Shown piece by piece: positions 11,701 to 19,713 of a DNA stretch of 64,000 bases; positions within the stretch are counted from its first letter, which is position 1; every line of letters begins with the position of its first letter. The notes beneath the pieces are model-generated. The model was given only the letters and a program-made list of their open reading frames with translations, ran no database searches and had not been told where the DNA came from. The position numbers were made by a program, and so were the translations under genes. The stretch is from positions 21,331,356 to 21,395,355 of the forward strand of contig CM051029.1 in assembly GCA_027627225.1 (NCBI GenBank), in the 5' to 3' direction. Origin of the DNA: Congeria kusceri (taxonomy: Eukaryota > Mollusca > Bivalvia > Myida > Dreissenidae).

Positions 11701-14700
11701 CCCCATGATAAATTTTGTAAATGTCAAACCAATATCTTAGAAATCCTCGTGTGTTTGTAAATTGTGATAAGTTGTGCTAAATTCACATATTCATTAGCCA
11801 TATGTCCTCCCGCCTTATTGGTGTAAAACAAATGCCAGGGACATATGAATTCACAGACATCTTGATGTGGGTTAAAGTCTCTGACTGTTGATCACTTGTC
11901 CCTTACCACTGTAGGTCCAAACCACAGTAGACTCAAACCTTAATGGGCTCAGATTCCTTTAAGTGAGAAAGCTACTCTCCAACCTTAATGGGCTCAGATT
12001 CCTTCAAGTGAGAAAGCTACTCTCCAACCTTAATGGGCTCAGATTCCTTCAAGTGAGAAAGCTACTCTCCAACCTTAATGGGCTCAGATTCCTTCAAGTG
12101 AGAAAGCTACTCTCCAACCTTAATGGGCTCAGATTCCTTCAAGTGAGAAAGCCTCTTCTAGCTTGTTGTAGTCATAGCCTTATTCATATTAAGCTAGTTA
12201 TTGGTATGTTTGTATCATAAATTAATAAATAAAATAAAAAAATCAGGATTTTGGGTAAGTGTTAAAAGAATTAATACGTTTTGATGAGAAATATATACTT
12301 TTTCCTACTTTTTTTCCTACTTTTTTAAAAAGAAAGCTCCTATTTTTTTCCTACTTTTTCACTGAGGACGAGTTGACAGCCTGCATTTTACAAAATATTT
12401 CCAGTGCCCTGTAAGTGGTGGACCTGAAGCTTTTCCACCAAATCGCGGCAGGAGGCCGGCGTCAAAGCCAACTTTATATGCTACTCATCCTAGCTCTAGT
12501 TACGTCATGATTGATATATTTTCAGTGCTCTCTGCATGATGGACCTCAAGGGTTTCTGTCAGATCCCTTCCCGGAATTGGCGTCAAAGCTAACTTTTAAG
12601 TTATCCATGTAAAAAAATTTTTTCCAATATTCTATACGTTGTAGTCCTGAAGCGTTTCCGCCAGATCACGGCTAGTGACCAGCATCAAAGCCAACTTCAA
12701 ACAATCCATGTAATTCTATTTGATTTATGCGTTTTCCCATGTTTTGACATTTCCAGTGCCCTCTACGTTGTGGACCTGAAGCGTTTCCGTCAGATCGCTG
12801 CGGGAGACCGCCTGCGGGGCCAGTACCAGGGCCTCAGCCAGGACCCGAACTCCCTGTCCAACCTGGACCAGGACCTGCCCAACAACATGATCCACCAGGT
12901 GGCCATCAAGTCCCTGCCCCAGGAGTGGCTCTGGTGTGAGACCTGGTGCAGCGACGAGTCCAAGAAACACGCCAAAACTATAGACTTGGTATGACTTGAT
13001 TTGTCAGTTTTTGTTGTCGGTTTGAACGGTGGAAACATGCCAAAACTATAGACTTGGTATGACTTGATTTGTCAGTTTTTGTTGTCGGTTTGAACGGTGG
13101 AAACATGCCAAAACTATAGACTTGGTATCACTTGATTTGTCAGTGTTTGTTGTCGGTTTGAACGGTGGAAACATGCCAAAACTATAGACTTGGTATCACT
13201 TGGTTTGTCAGTTTTTGTTGTCGGTTTGAATGGTGGAAACACGCCAAAACTATAGACTTGGTATGACTTGATTTGTCAGTTTTTGTTGTCGGTTTGAACG
13301 GTGGAAACACGCCAAAACTATAGACTTGGTATGACTTGATTTGTCAGTTTTTGTTGTCGGTTTGAACGGTGGAAACATGCCAAAACTATAGACTTGGTAT
13401 GACTTGATTTGTCAGTGTTTGTTGTCGGTTTGAACGGTGGAAACACGCCAAAACTATAGACTTGGTATCACTTGATTTGTCAGTGTTTGTTGTCGGTTTG
13501 AACGGTGGAAACACGCCAAAACTATAGACTTGGTATCACTTGATTTGTCAGTTTTTGTTGTCGGTTTGAACGGTGGAAACATGCCAAAACTATAGACTTG
13601 GTATCACTTGATTTGTCAGTTTTTGTTGTCGGTTTGAACGGTGGAAACATGCCAAAACTATAGACTTGGTATCACTTGATTTGTCAGCTTTTGTTGTCGG
13701 TTTGAACGGTGATAATTTTAAAGTAGCCCATGCTTTTCTGCATACTATACTGCTGCTTACGTCATTCACCAAATACTAAACGAGGTTACTTGTAACCAAT
13801 CCCAACTTCAAGGCATAACAAATTTGCTTTGATGTATAGCATGTCTTTTCATTTAGATTCCTTTTCTTCATTATTACAGAGTTTCTCCTTTCTTCCATTT
13901 CATATTTGTTAAAATAATGTTTGTTATATAATTGTCTTACTTTGAACTGTACAGCTGATTTGTCTATTAATTATATTTTTTCTTGGTAGTAATTTATCAA
14001 GTAGATTCCTTTTCTTTATAATTAAAGTGTTTCTTCTTTCTTCCATTTCATATTTGTAAAAAGAGTGTTTGTTATATTATTGTCTTATTTTGATCTGTAC
14101 AGCTGAATTGTTTATTAATATTATTTTTGCTTTACAGTGTAATAACCCAATGACCAAAGAGCCAAAGTTAAAAGCTGCCATGCGTATAGTGCCAGAATGG
14201 AAGAACTATGATTTCGAGATAAAAGTATTCTGGGATTCCATATATGGCACGAATACAAGATCTCAAATAGAATACGAGCCTCCAGAGATTGATAGCAAAA
14301 AGAAAGGTAAGGCAGATATGGTCGCATTTTGTAAATTACATAAGTAATTATTAATTGAATCGTTTTTCAGAAGATTGTAATACTAGATCTGTATGCATAC
14401 AGTAACATGTAAGCATTTAATAAATGATGGTATATTGTACTTGATAGTTTATTCTTACGGTTGATTGAAATAGTTTGTAAAATATTAACTTGTTATTATA
14501 ATTATTATTTTAACGTGATAGTAATAAAAATGTGTATGTGTAAATATATTTAAATATAATAATATATAATTTAGTATTGCTATTGTTCTGATATGAATAT
14601 TTGAACGTTAAATAATATTAATACATTCTAAGTTGTAAATATCTAGTCATTTGATTTCATCTGTAATTGTATTTGTTGTTAGCTCACCATGAGCACAAAG

Positions 14701-17700
14701 TGTTCATGGTGAGCTTTTGTGATCGCCCGTTGTCCGTCGTTCGTGCGTGCGTGCGTGTGTGCGTCGTCTACTTTTCATTCAAACAACATCTCCTCCTAAA
14801 CCGCTTGGCAGATTTTCACCAAACTTCTCAGGAATGATCCTTGGGTGGACCTCTTTCAAAGTTGTTCAAATCTTTCCGGTCCGCTGCATATGTAGGTCAC
14901 GAGAGCTAAAAATATTTAATATTTAAAAAGTGAAAACTTCAAAAATCTTCTCCTATGAAACTGCACGGCTTAGAGCTTTCATATATGATTTGTGACATCC
15001 TCTAGTGGTCCTCTACTAAGATTGTTCAAATGATGCCCCTGGGGTGAAAACTGGCCACGCCCCAGGGGTCACATGGTTTATATAGACTTGTATAGCAAAT
15101 GACTTTAAAAATCTTCTCAGAAACCGCAAGGCCTAGAGGTTTCATATTTGGTATGTAACATTGTATAGTGGTCCTCTACAAAGATTATTCAAAAGATGCC
15201 CCTGGGGTCAAAACTGGCCACACCTCAGGGGTCACATGGTTTAAAGAGACTTAAATAGCAAAATGACTTTAAAAATCTTCTTCTCTGAAATCTCAGAACC
15301 CAGAGGTTTCATATTCGGTAGGTAACATTGTATAGTGGTCCTCTACAAAGATTGTTCAAATGATGCCCCTGGGGTCAAAACTGGCAACACCCCGGGGATC
15401 ACATGGTTTATACAAACTTAAATAGCCAAATGACTTTTAAAATCTTCTCTGAAACTGCAAGGCCTAGAGGTTTCGTATTCGGTTGGTAACATTGTATAAT
15501 GGTCCTCTACAAAGATTGTGTAAAGATGTCCCTGGGTTCGAAATTGGCCACGCCTCGGGGGTCGCATGGTTTATATACATTTAAATAGCAAAATGACTTT
15601 AAAAATCTTCTCCTCTGAAACCACAAGGCCCAGAGGTTTTATATTATGTATGTAACATTGTATAGTGGTCCTCAACAATGAATGTTCAAATGATGCCCCT
15701 GGGGTCAAAACTGGCCACACCCCGGGGGTCACATGGTTTATACAAACTTAAATAGCCAAATGACTTTAAAAATCTTCTCCTCTGAAACTGCAAGGCCTAG
15801 AGGTTTCATATTCGGTTGGTAACATTGTATAATGGTCCTCTACAAAGATTATGTAAATGATGTCCCTGGGTTCAAAATTGGCCACATCCTGGGGGTCACA
15901 TGGTTTATATACATTTCAAAAGCAATATGACTTTTAAAATCTTCTCCTCTGAAACCACAAGGCCCAGAGGTTTTATATTTGGTATGTAACATAGTATAGT
16001 GGTCCTCTACAAAGATTGTTCAACTTATGCCCCCCCCCCCCGGTTAAAACTGGCTACATACTGCAGCACTGTAATTTCAATCAGCCTGTAACACTCAAAA
16101 ATTGATACAGCAGACCACAGACCAGACCAGCCAGGTGTATACAGTGTGCTATTTTTAGATCTTATGAAACCAGCTAAGCCAGTTACACAGTGTTGCGAGA
16201 GTGCTTTAGACAATTGTTGGAGATGACCATTGAAATGCATAGAAAATATTATTCACCAGCATGGTCAATCATGTTGTTGTGTAAGTAACTTGGCTGGTTG
16301 TAATGTTTAGGCAATGTGTAAGAAATGTAGTCAATCAGTCTTAGTATATAAGACCGTCTTATATCGTACATTTTCACTTTTGATCTACTACATTGAATTT
16401 GTTACAGGCGAAGTGTTAGCTGTACTTGTAAGCTCTATGCAAACATTGAGCTACTTTTTATATGGGCAATGTTTGCTGACGGGCTGTACTGGGGAACGAC
16501 CATTTCTGTGGTGGAAAGTTTTCCTTCTTTGTCTATATTGTTCCGACAGGAGTTTGGTCGCTACTTTCACGTCCAGAAATTAGATAGTTATTGTGAACGG
16601 TTGCAATAAAAGTTACATACCTGGACAGATAATCCATTCCTTATTAATGTTCCATAAATATTTGTATGAAAACACTTTCATTTTGCATGCCTGAGCTATT
16701 TAAACCTACACACTGTTGCATTTTTAAATAATCTGGCTGTCCTCCACTGTGTAAAATTAAATCGATATTCTGCTACGCTGTAGAAGTGTTACGTCATTCT
16801 ATTGGTCAGTATCAGGATAGCCCCACTCTGATTGGTTTTAGTGCTAAACGATGCTGCAATTTTGGGAATTTCTACATACATGTGATAGATTTATACACAC
16901 ATTTAAATCGGATTTAAATGCTTGTATTAGGTAAATTTCGGCTCATGTTAATCAGTTTAGGCGTTGTTAAAGTATAAAACGTTGATAGATAACTCTATTG
17001 TTGCAAATAATGGAAATTTAAGAAAATTTAAACTTTTAGGTTTCCACCACATAAATGGACGTTCGGCGATGAGACGTTCCAGAGAATTTAGCACTATATA
17101 AAAAGTAACACTAAATTCGCAGCACGTCTCATGAATAAGACTAGCGAAGTGTATATTTCTAATTTAATAATGAAATGCCAAATATGAAATGATAGCATTA
17201 GATCTATATCTAGTCTAACTTAGGTGGAACTGCACAATTTTTTGTAAGGCAAAATGATGCAGCAATCAAGTCTGTGACTCGGACACTGCAGTCTGTTTCG
17301 CCAGCATGTACAGAAACACGTAGCATAGAATTTAGTCATCTACTTTAAATCTTTCATTTGTACAGTTTAATTAATTGTTTGCAGCACACACAAAAACTAC
17401 ACATAGATCATGTCTCTCCAACAAAGTTCTTTATGCTTTGTTGGCAGCAGCCACCCAAGGACTGGCCACATCCCGAGGGTCACATGGTTTATATTGACTT
17501 GAATAGTAAAATGACTTCAAAAATCTTCTCCTCTGATACCCCAAGGCCCAGAGGTTTCATATTTGGTATGTAACATTGTATAGTGGTCCTCTTCAAAGAT
17601 TGTTGAATTGATGCCCCTGGGGTCAAAACTGTCCACAGCCCGGGGCTCACATGGTTAATATAAACGTAAATAGCAAAATTACTTTTAAAAACTTCTCCTC

Positions 17701-18867
17701 TGAAACCACAAGGCCCAGAAGTTTCATATTTGGTTGGAAACATTGTATAGTGGTCCTCTATAAAGATTGTTCAAATGATGCCCCTGGGGTAAAAACTGGG
17801 CACACCCCAGGGGTCACATGGTTTATATAGACTTAAATAGCAAAATGGCTTTAAAAATCTTCTCCTCTGAAACTGCAAGGCCCAGAGGTTTCATATTTGG
17901 TACGTGACATTTTATAGTGGTCCTCTGCAAAGATCGTTCAAATGATGTCCCAGGGGTTAAAACTGGGCCTGCCCTGGGGTCACATTGTTTATATAGACTT
18001 AAATAGCCAAATGACTTTAAAAATCTTCTCCACTGATACCCCAAGGCCCAGAGGTTTCATATTTGGTATGTGACATTTTATAGTGGTCCTCTGCAAAGAT
18101 TGTTCAAATGATGTCCCAGGGGTCAAAACTGGGCCTGCCCTGGGGTCACATTGTTTATATAGACTTAAATAGCCAAATGATTTTAAAATCACCTGAAACC
18201 GCAGTGTTTTCATATTTGATATGTAACATTGTATAGTGGTCCTCTACAAAGATTGTTCAAATTATGCCCCTGGGGTAAAAAGTGGCCATGGCACGGGGCG
18301 TCACATGATTTATATAGACTTATATGGCAAGTGGGCCTTATAAATCTTCCTTGTTGAAACCGTAAGGCCCAGAGGTTTTATGTTTTGCGTGAAACATTGT
18401 GGAGTGGTCCTCTACAAAGAGTGTTCAAATGATGTCCCTGGGGTAAATATTGGCCACCCCCTGGGGGTCACATGCTTTATATACATTTAAATAGCAAAAT
18501 GACTTGAAAAATCTCCTCTTAAACCGCAAGGCCCAGTGGAATCATATTGGGTATGTAACATTGAAAAGTGGTCCACTACAAATATTGTTCAAATTATGCC
18601 CCTGGAGTACAAGGTGGCCATGCCCTGTGGGTCACATGGTTTATGTAGACTAAAAAAACATCTGACACTCCAAAGGCCCAGATCTTTATACTCAGGTAAG
18701 GTGTTTAGTGCCATTTTTCCCTCTTGTTATTAGCCATTATGATGCCTTTAACTCAGGTGAGCGACCTAGGGCCATCATGGCCCTCTTGTTTTTCATTTTA
18801 TTTTGTGTCACTCACATTTATGTTTTCTCTCTTTTCAGAGGCGTGGAGAAATAAAATTGAATTATAA
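5670..18867 (+). CDS. UGGT1: UDP-glucose:glycoprotein glucosyltransferase, C-terminal part (7 exons)
   Basis: Joined exons 5670-5754, 8513-8695, 9387-9490, 9768-9824, 12757-12988, 14138-14306 and 18839-18867 give 285 residues plus one split codon, all with GT/AG introns and matching phases. UGGT is the ER-lumen folding sensor: it transfers glucose from UDP-glucose to the N-glycan of misfolded glycoproteins so that calnexin/calreticulin rebind them. The fragment matches the GT24 catalytic domain through its end: [22 protein letters not shown], the metal-binding DAD in [57 protein letters not shown] and [10 protein letters not shown]. The start of the catalytic domain and the large folding-sensor region lie left of the window. 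The chain ends in KIEL, a KDEL-like but non-canonical tail. UGGT1/UGGT2 assignment is not possible for an invertebrate; the symbol means the family. Confidence 0.96.
5868..7473. mobile_element. tandem-repeat-bearing non-autonomous element
   Basis: Nested imperfect repeats occupy the first half of the intron. One type (about 190 bp, with GACAGAGTTATGG and CTTGACATATTCAAATAAT) occurs at both ends, about 5930-6110 and 6930-7340. A second type (about 170-185 bp, with CTCTAAGTCCAA, CCAAACTTCATGAAAATG and TTGTGGAGTTATGGCCC) is repeated about four times between them, 6180-6900. The right edge reads ATATTGTGGGGGTAT ... TCACTCATGTGACA. Such elements are common in mollusc genomes by recollection. No coding capacity. 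Confidence 0.6.
7540..8055 (+). pseudogene. protein-like relic, family not recognised
   Basis: One frame reads like protein for about 70 codons, interrupted only by TAG and [21 protein letters not shown], then [10 protein letters not shown], stop, AELLQ, stop, [17 protein letters not shown] and [16 protein letters not shown]. Its end is amplified as a minisatellite. I do not recognise the family. It could be a decayed transposon or retrogene inside the UGGT intron. It does not match the UGGT region expected here. Confidence 0.35.
7716..8055. repeat. 67-bp minisatellite, 5 copies
   Basis: Units begin GGCTGTTTGATGAAGATGG at 7716, 7783, 7850, 7917 and 7984, exactly 67 bp apart, with only a few substitutions (CGTCGAAG/ATCGAAG/CGTCAAAG). 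The array sits in the intron before UGGT exon 2 and carries the end of the protein-like relic. Confidence 0.93.
8056..8369. other. intron remainder with a 12-bp-stem hairpin
   Basis: Single-copy intron sequence. ATGGCTCGAAGT (8162-8173) is the exact reverse complement of ACTTCGAGCCAT (8193-8204), a 12-bp stem with a 19-nt loop. No coding segment seen. Confidence 0.55.
8370..8480 (+). pseudogene. truncated duplicate of UGGT exon 2 (acceptor plus first 79 bp)
   Basis: A 111-bp direct tandem copy of 8481-8591. It contains an intact TTTCAG acceptor (AG at 8400-8401) and the first 79 bp of exon 2, [20 protein letters not shown] in translation, with WPRW changed to WLRW. No donor follows. If this acceptor were used, reading would continue into the second copy's intron tail and meet a TGA in frame (CTATATCCTAATGTGTGTTA, then TTCTTGA). 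I infer a decoy or pseudo-exon. Confidence 0.92.
8513..8695 (+). CDS. UGGT1: UGGT exon 2 (DAD metal-binding exon)
   Basis: 183 bp, 61 codons, phase 0 at both ends, acceptor ATTTCAG and donor GTAAGA. Encodes [20 protein letters not shown], then [19 protein letters not shown] and ends [13 protein letters not shown]. The DAD is the DxD-type motif that binds the divalent metal and UDP-glucose in GT24 enzymes. I chose this copy over the upstream duplicate because only it has a donor and an open frame. Confidence 0.96.
8700..8780. repeat. 31-bp direct duplication after the exon 2 donor
   Basis: ATCCCTTTTGATAAAAACA followed by TATCATAGGG or AATCATAGGG occurs twice in a row, the first beginning only about 25 bp downstream of the donor. 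Confidence 0.75.
8781..9386. other. intron between UGGT exons 2 and 3
   Basis: AT-rich intron sequence with no repeat or coding signal that I can support. It ends in TTTGCCAG at 9379-9386. Confidence 0.5.
9387..9490 (+). CDS. UGGT1: UGGT exon 3
   Basis: 104 bp, acceptor TTGCCAG, donor GTCAGT. Encodes [20 protein letters not shown] and [14 protein letters not shown] plus the first two bases of an Arg codon completed by exon 4. [10 protein letters not shown] is a hallmark of the GT24 domain. Confidence 0.95.
9768..9824 (+). CDS. UGGT1: UGGT exon 4
   Basis: 57 bp, acceptor TTTTCCAG, donor GTATGG. Completes the split Arg and encodes [18 protein letters not shown], then AG, the first two bases of the Ser codon completed by exon 5. 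The FWKSGYWxxHL motif is typical of UGGT. Confidence 0.94.
9899..10205 (+). mobile_element. tRNA-headed SINE, copy 1
   Basis: A tRNA-like head at 9900-9972 has a mostly paired acceptor stem (GGCCTGG/CCCGGCC), box A (TAGCTCAGTTGGTAGAGCG) and box B (GAGTTCGAACCCC). It is followed by a body shared with the copy at 24761 (TTATTTCTACGGCCATTCTC, GTAGGGCAGTTGTC, GGTTAACTGACCGCCGT) and an (AAAC)n tail. Imperfect T- and anticodon stems and the conserved tail show a SINE rather than a tRNA gene. It lies in the intron between exons 4 and 5. Confidence 0.88.
10356..10898 (+). pseudogene. ladder of six decayed copies of the UGGT exon 5 acceptor and 5' end
   Basis: Exon-like segments start at 10356, 10439, 10545, 10633, 10720 and 10812, 83-106 bp apart. 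Most are preceded by TTTCCAG, as in the real exon 5 acceptor. Several still translate like its opening [14 protein letters not shown]: the copy at 10720 gives [14 protein letters not shown] and that at 10812 gives [14 protein letters not shown]. After about 50 bp each runs into a shared spacer (AACTTTCAAGTAATCCAT or similar). None has a donor. Divergence is much higher than in the 68-bp array downstream, so this set looks older. Confidence 0.9.
10899..12382. mobile_element. 1.5-kb TIR element inserted in the exon-copy ladder
   Basis: Begins AGGCTGTCAACTGGTCCT and ends AGGACGAGTTGACAGCCT, an inverted repeat of about 18 bp. The flanks CCATTTTT and GCATTTTA match at 6 of 8 positions, compatible with a decayed 8-bp target duplication of hAT type. 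TCCTACTTTTT motifs cluster near both ends. No transposase frame is visible, so it is non-autonomous. It splits the ladder of exon 5 copies, so it arrived after the ladder formed. Confidence 0.72.
11936..12155. repeat. 45-bp minisatellite, 5 copies
   Basis: The unit CTACTCTCCAACCTTAATGG plus GCTCAGATTCCTTCAAGTG and AGAAAG repeats every 45 bp inside the TIR element. Because 45 is a multiple of three, it produces a periodic open frame ([15 protein letters not shown]), which I take to be an artefact. Confidence 0.92.
12405..12756 (+). pseudogene. three more decayed copies of the UGGT exon 5 acceptor and 5' end
   Basis: Exon-like starts at 12405, 12536 and 12628 continue the ladder up to the real exon at 12757. 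The 12405 copy gives AL, stop, [13 protein letters not shown] after TTTCCAG. The 12536 copy gives [16 protein letters not shown] after TTTTCAG with no stop. The 12628 copy gives [17 protein letters not shown] but its acceptor is mutated to CCAA. Each runs into GCRTCAAAGCYAACTT spacer sequence. Confidence 0.9.
12757..12988 (+). CDS. UGGT1: UGGT exon 5 (LDQDLPN exon)
   Basis: 232 bp, acceptor ATTTCCAG, donor GTATGA. The first T completes a Ser codon and 77 codons follow: [59 protein letters not shown] and [18 protein letters not shown]. The LDQDLPN segment carries the Asp that helps coordinate the metal in GT24 enzymes. Codon use is much more GC-rich than in exons 1, 6 and 7. Both edges of this exon are amplified in the flanking introns. 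Confidence 0.96.
12964..13713. repeat. 68-bp minisatellite carrying the exon 5 3' end and donor, 11 copies
   Basis: GCCAAAACTATAGACTTG followed by GTATGA or GTATCA recurs every 68 bp at 12971 (the exon itself), 13039, 13107, 13175, 13243, 13311, 13379, 13447, 13515, 13583 and 13651. Each unit contains the last 18-24 bp of the coding exon, the splice donor and about 44 bp of intron (TTGTTGTCGGTTTGAACGG). Copies differ at few sites. Use of any later donor would read through TTGGTATGA and stop in frame. Confidence 0.96.
13714..13850. other. short single-copy part of intron 5
   Basis: Joins the 68-bp array to the duplicated acceptor segment of exon 6. Nothing coding is visible. Confidence 0.5.
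13851..14137 (+). repeat. 148-bp tandem duplication of intron end with exon 6 acceptor
   Basis: AGATTCCTTTTCTT, CTTTCTTCCATTTCATATTT and CTGTACAGCTGA recur with an offset of 148 bp. The first copy ends in a TTGGTAG whose AG (13988-13989) sits exactly 148 bp before the genuine AG (14136-14137). The duplication therefore reproduces the acceptor position, but nearly nothing of the exon. Confidence 0.88.
14138..14306 (+). CDS. UGGT1: UGGT exon 6
   Basis: 169 bp, acceptor CTTTACAG, donor GTAAGG. Encodes [20 protein letters not shown] and [17 protein letters not shown], a polar tail [11 protein letters not shown] and one base of the next codon. The [10 protein letters not shown] and RIVPEW motifs are conserved in the family; the tail after EIK is variable in all UGGTs. 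Reading through the donor would give a tail ending CKLHK, with no retrieval signal. Confidence 0.94.
14307..14680. other. AT-rich start of the last UGGT intron
   Basis: Very AT-rich, with TAATATTA-type runs. No coding or structured element that I can support. Confidence 0.5.
14681..18785. mobile_element. long element with about 14 internal 160-168-bp tandem repeats
   Basis: Starts with a 16-bp-arm hairpin (AGCTCACCATGAGCAC and GTGTTCATGGTGAGCT, 14681-14715), then CCGTCGTTCGTGCGTGCG. About 14 diverged tandem units follow, each with GGTTTATATAGACTTAAATAG, GGCCCAGAGGTTTCATATT, GTGGTCCTCTACAAAGATTG and TGATGCCCCTGGGGTCAAAA. The end reads CTCAGGTGAGCGACCTAGGG and CCATCATGGCCCTCTTG. By recollection this type is abundant in bivalves. 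It fills most of the last UGGT intron and is interrupted by foreign sequence at 16060-17471. Confidence 0.78.
16060..17471. mobile_element. 1.4-kb insertion inside the tandem-repeat element
   Basis: The repeat unit breaks after ACTGGCTACAT (16049-16059) and resumes after ACTGGCCACAT (17461-17471), an 11-bp direct repeat with one mismatch that looks like a target-site duplication. The 1.4 kb between is unrelated to the repeats. I see no terminal inverted repeat, poly(A) tail or convincing ORF in it, so the insertion type is unknown. Confidence 0.5.
18839..18867 (+). CDS. UGGT1: UGGT exon 7, C-terminus and stop
   Basis: 29 bp after acceptor CTTTTCAG. With the G from exon 6 it encodes EAWRNKIEL and TAA. 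The total length after the CNNP motif (65 residues) fits the family, and the chain ends in KIEL. This resembles the KDEL-type retrieval tail but departs from the strict [KRHQSA][DENQ]EL pattern at its second position. The acceptor, phase, length and tail together support it; RNA evidence would settle it. Confidence 0.78.
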
Positions 18868-19095
18868 CATTTATGTTACCATAGTAATCATTATTTCATT
18901 GTTCATTATTCCATTTTGTGTTAAAACTGCAAATTTATTTATTTTACAATATTTTTAAATTAAAAACATAAAATAGACATAAAATTAAATTACAACATTT
19001 ATGTTGCCATAGTTAACATTATTTCATTGTTCATTATTCCATTTTGTGTTAAAACAGCAAATTTATTCATTTTACTATATTTTTAAATTATTAAT
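18846..19095 (+). repeat. 128-bp tandem duplication spanning the UGGT stop codon
   Basis: ATAAAATTGAATTATAACAT at 18851 recurs as ATAAAATTAAATTACAACAT at 18979. The similarity runs for more than 110 bp (TATTTCATTGTTCATTATTC, TTTTGTGTTAAAAC). The first copy includes the last codons and TAA; in the second the stop is changed to TAC. It lies in the presumed 3' UTR. Confidence 0.92.
18850..18855 (+). promoter_or_regulatory. AATAAA within the coding end of UGGT
   Basis: The Asn and Lys codons (AAT AAA) of the last exon spell a canonical polyadenylation hexamer 9 bp before the stop codon. Cleavage 10-30 nt downstream would fall at or just after the stop. Whether it is used cannot be told from sequence. 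Confidence 0.4.
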
Positions 19096-19713
19096 GGAAT
19101 TTGTTAAACTAATACAGATTTGTACAATAATTTACAATAATCGTTATTGTATATTCATAACTTATGAATCTGATATTATTGTTTAACATGCAGAAACTCA
19201 TAATTTAAAATAACATCTTTAAACAAAAGAGTGTGTAAGGTGAATATTTATTGTTCAATACTTTAATGTTCATGATAAAGGATAAATTGATGTCAAGTTG
19301 GTTTATTTACATGGACATTGTACATAAAAAATCTGACATAAATATATCAGTATTTCTATGAGTTTGTTTTCAAAATAAAACAATTGTGTTAAACGTTACA
19401 CTGACAGTGTTTTCCTCAAATTATGGAATTCTCAAATTAAGATTTTCTTTTTCTTTTTGGAGTTATACATGCCATATTATGAACTGTGTATTAAGGATAA
19501 TCTATCGTTAAAATCATGTATTCAATTTACAGTCTCTGGTATACATTTACTGTTTTACATAATTGGTGTTCAATAGTGTTAAATTAAATTGTTTTAATGA
19601 GAGCAGTCAAAAGTAAATGTATACATGGTTTGTTAAAATATTCCGCTTGGGGATTATCAATACTATGTTAGTTGTTATTGTTTGCATATCATTATCAGTT
19701 AAGTTGTATATAT
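18868..19713 (+). other. presumed UGGT 3' UTR and downstream flank
   Basis: AT-rich sequence after the stop. Besides the 128-bp duplication it contains AATAAA at 19374-19379, a candidate distal polyadenylation signal. No ORF of note. Confidence 0.5.

Noticed and set aside
11963..12220. 85-codon ORF with a 15-residue peptide repeat
   Set aside because: It is the 45-bp minisatellite, whose unit happens to be a multiple of three.
12725..13038. Minus-strand ORFs over UGGT exon 5
   Set aside because: Antisense shadows of a GC-rich coding exon and the 68-bp repeat.
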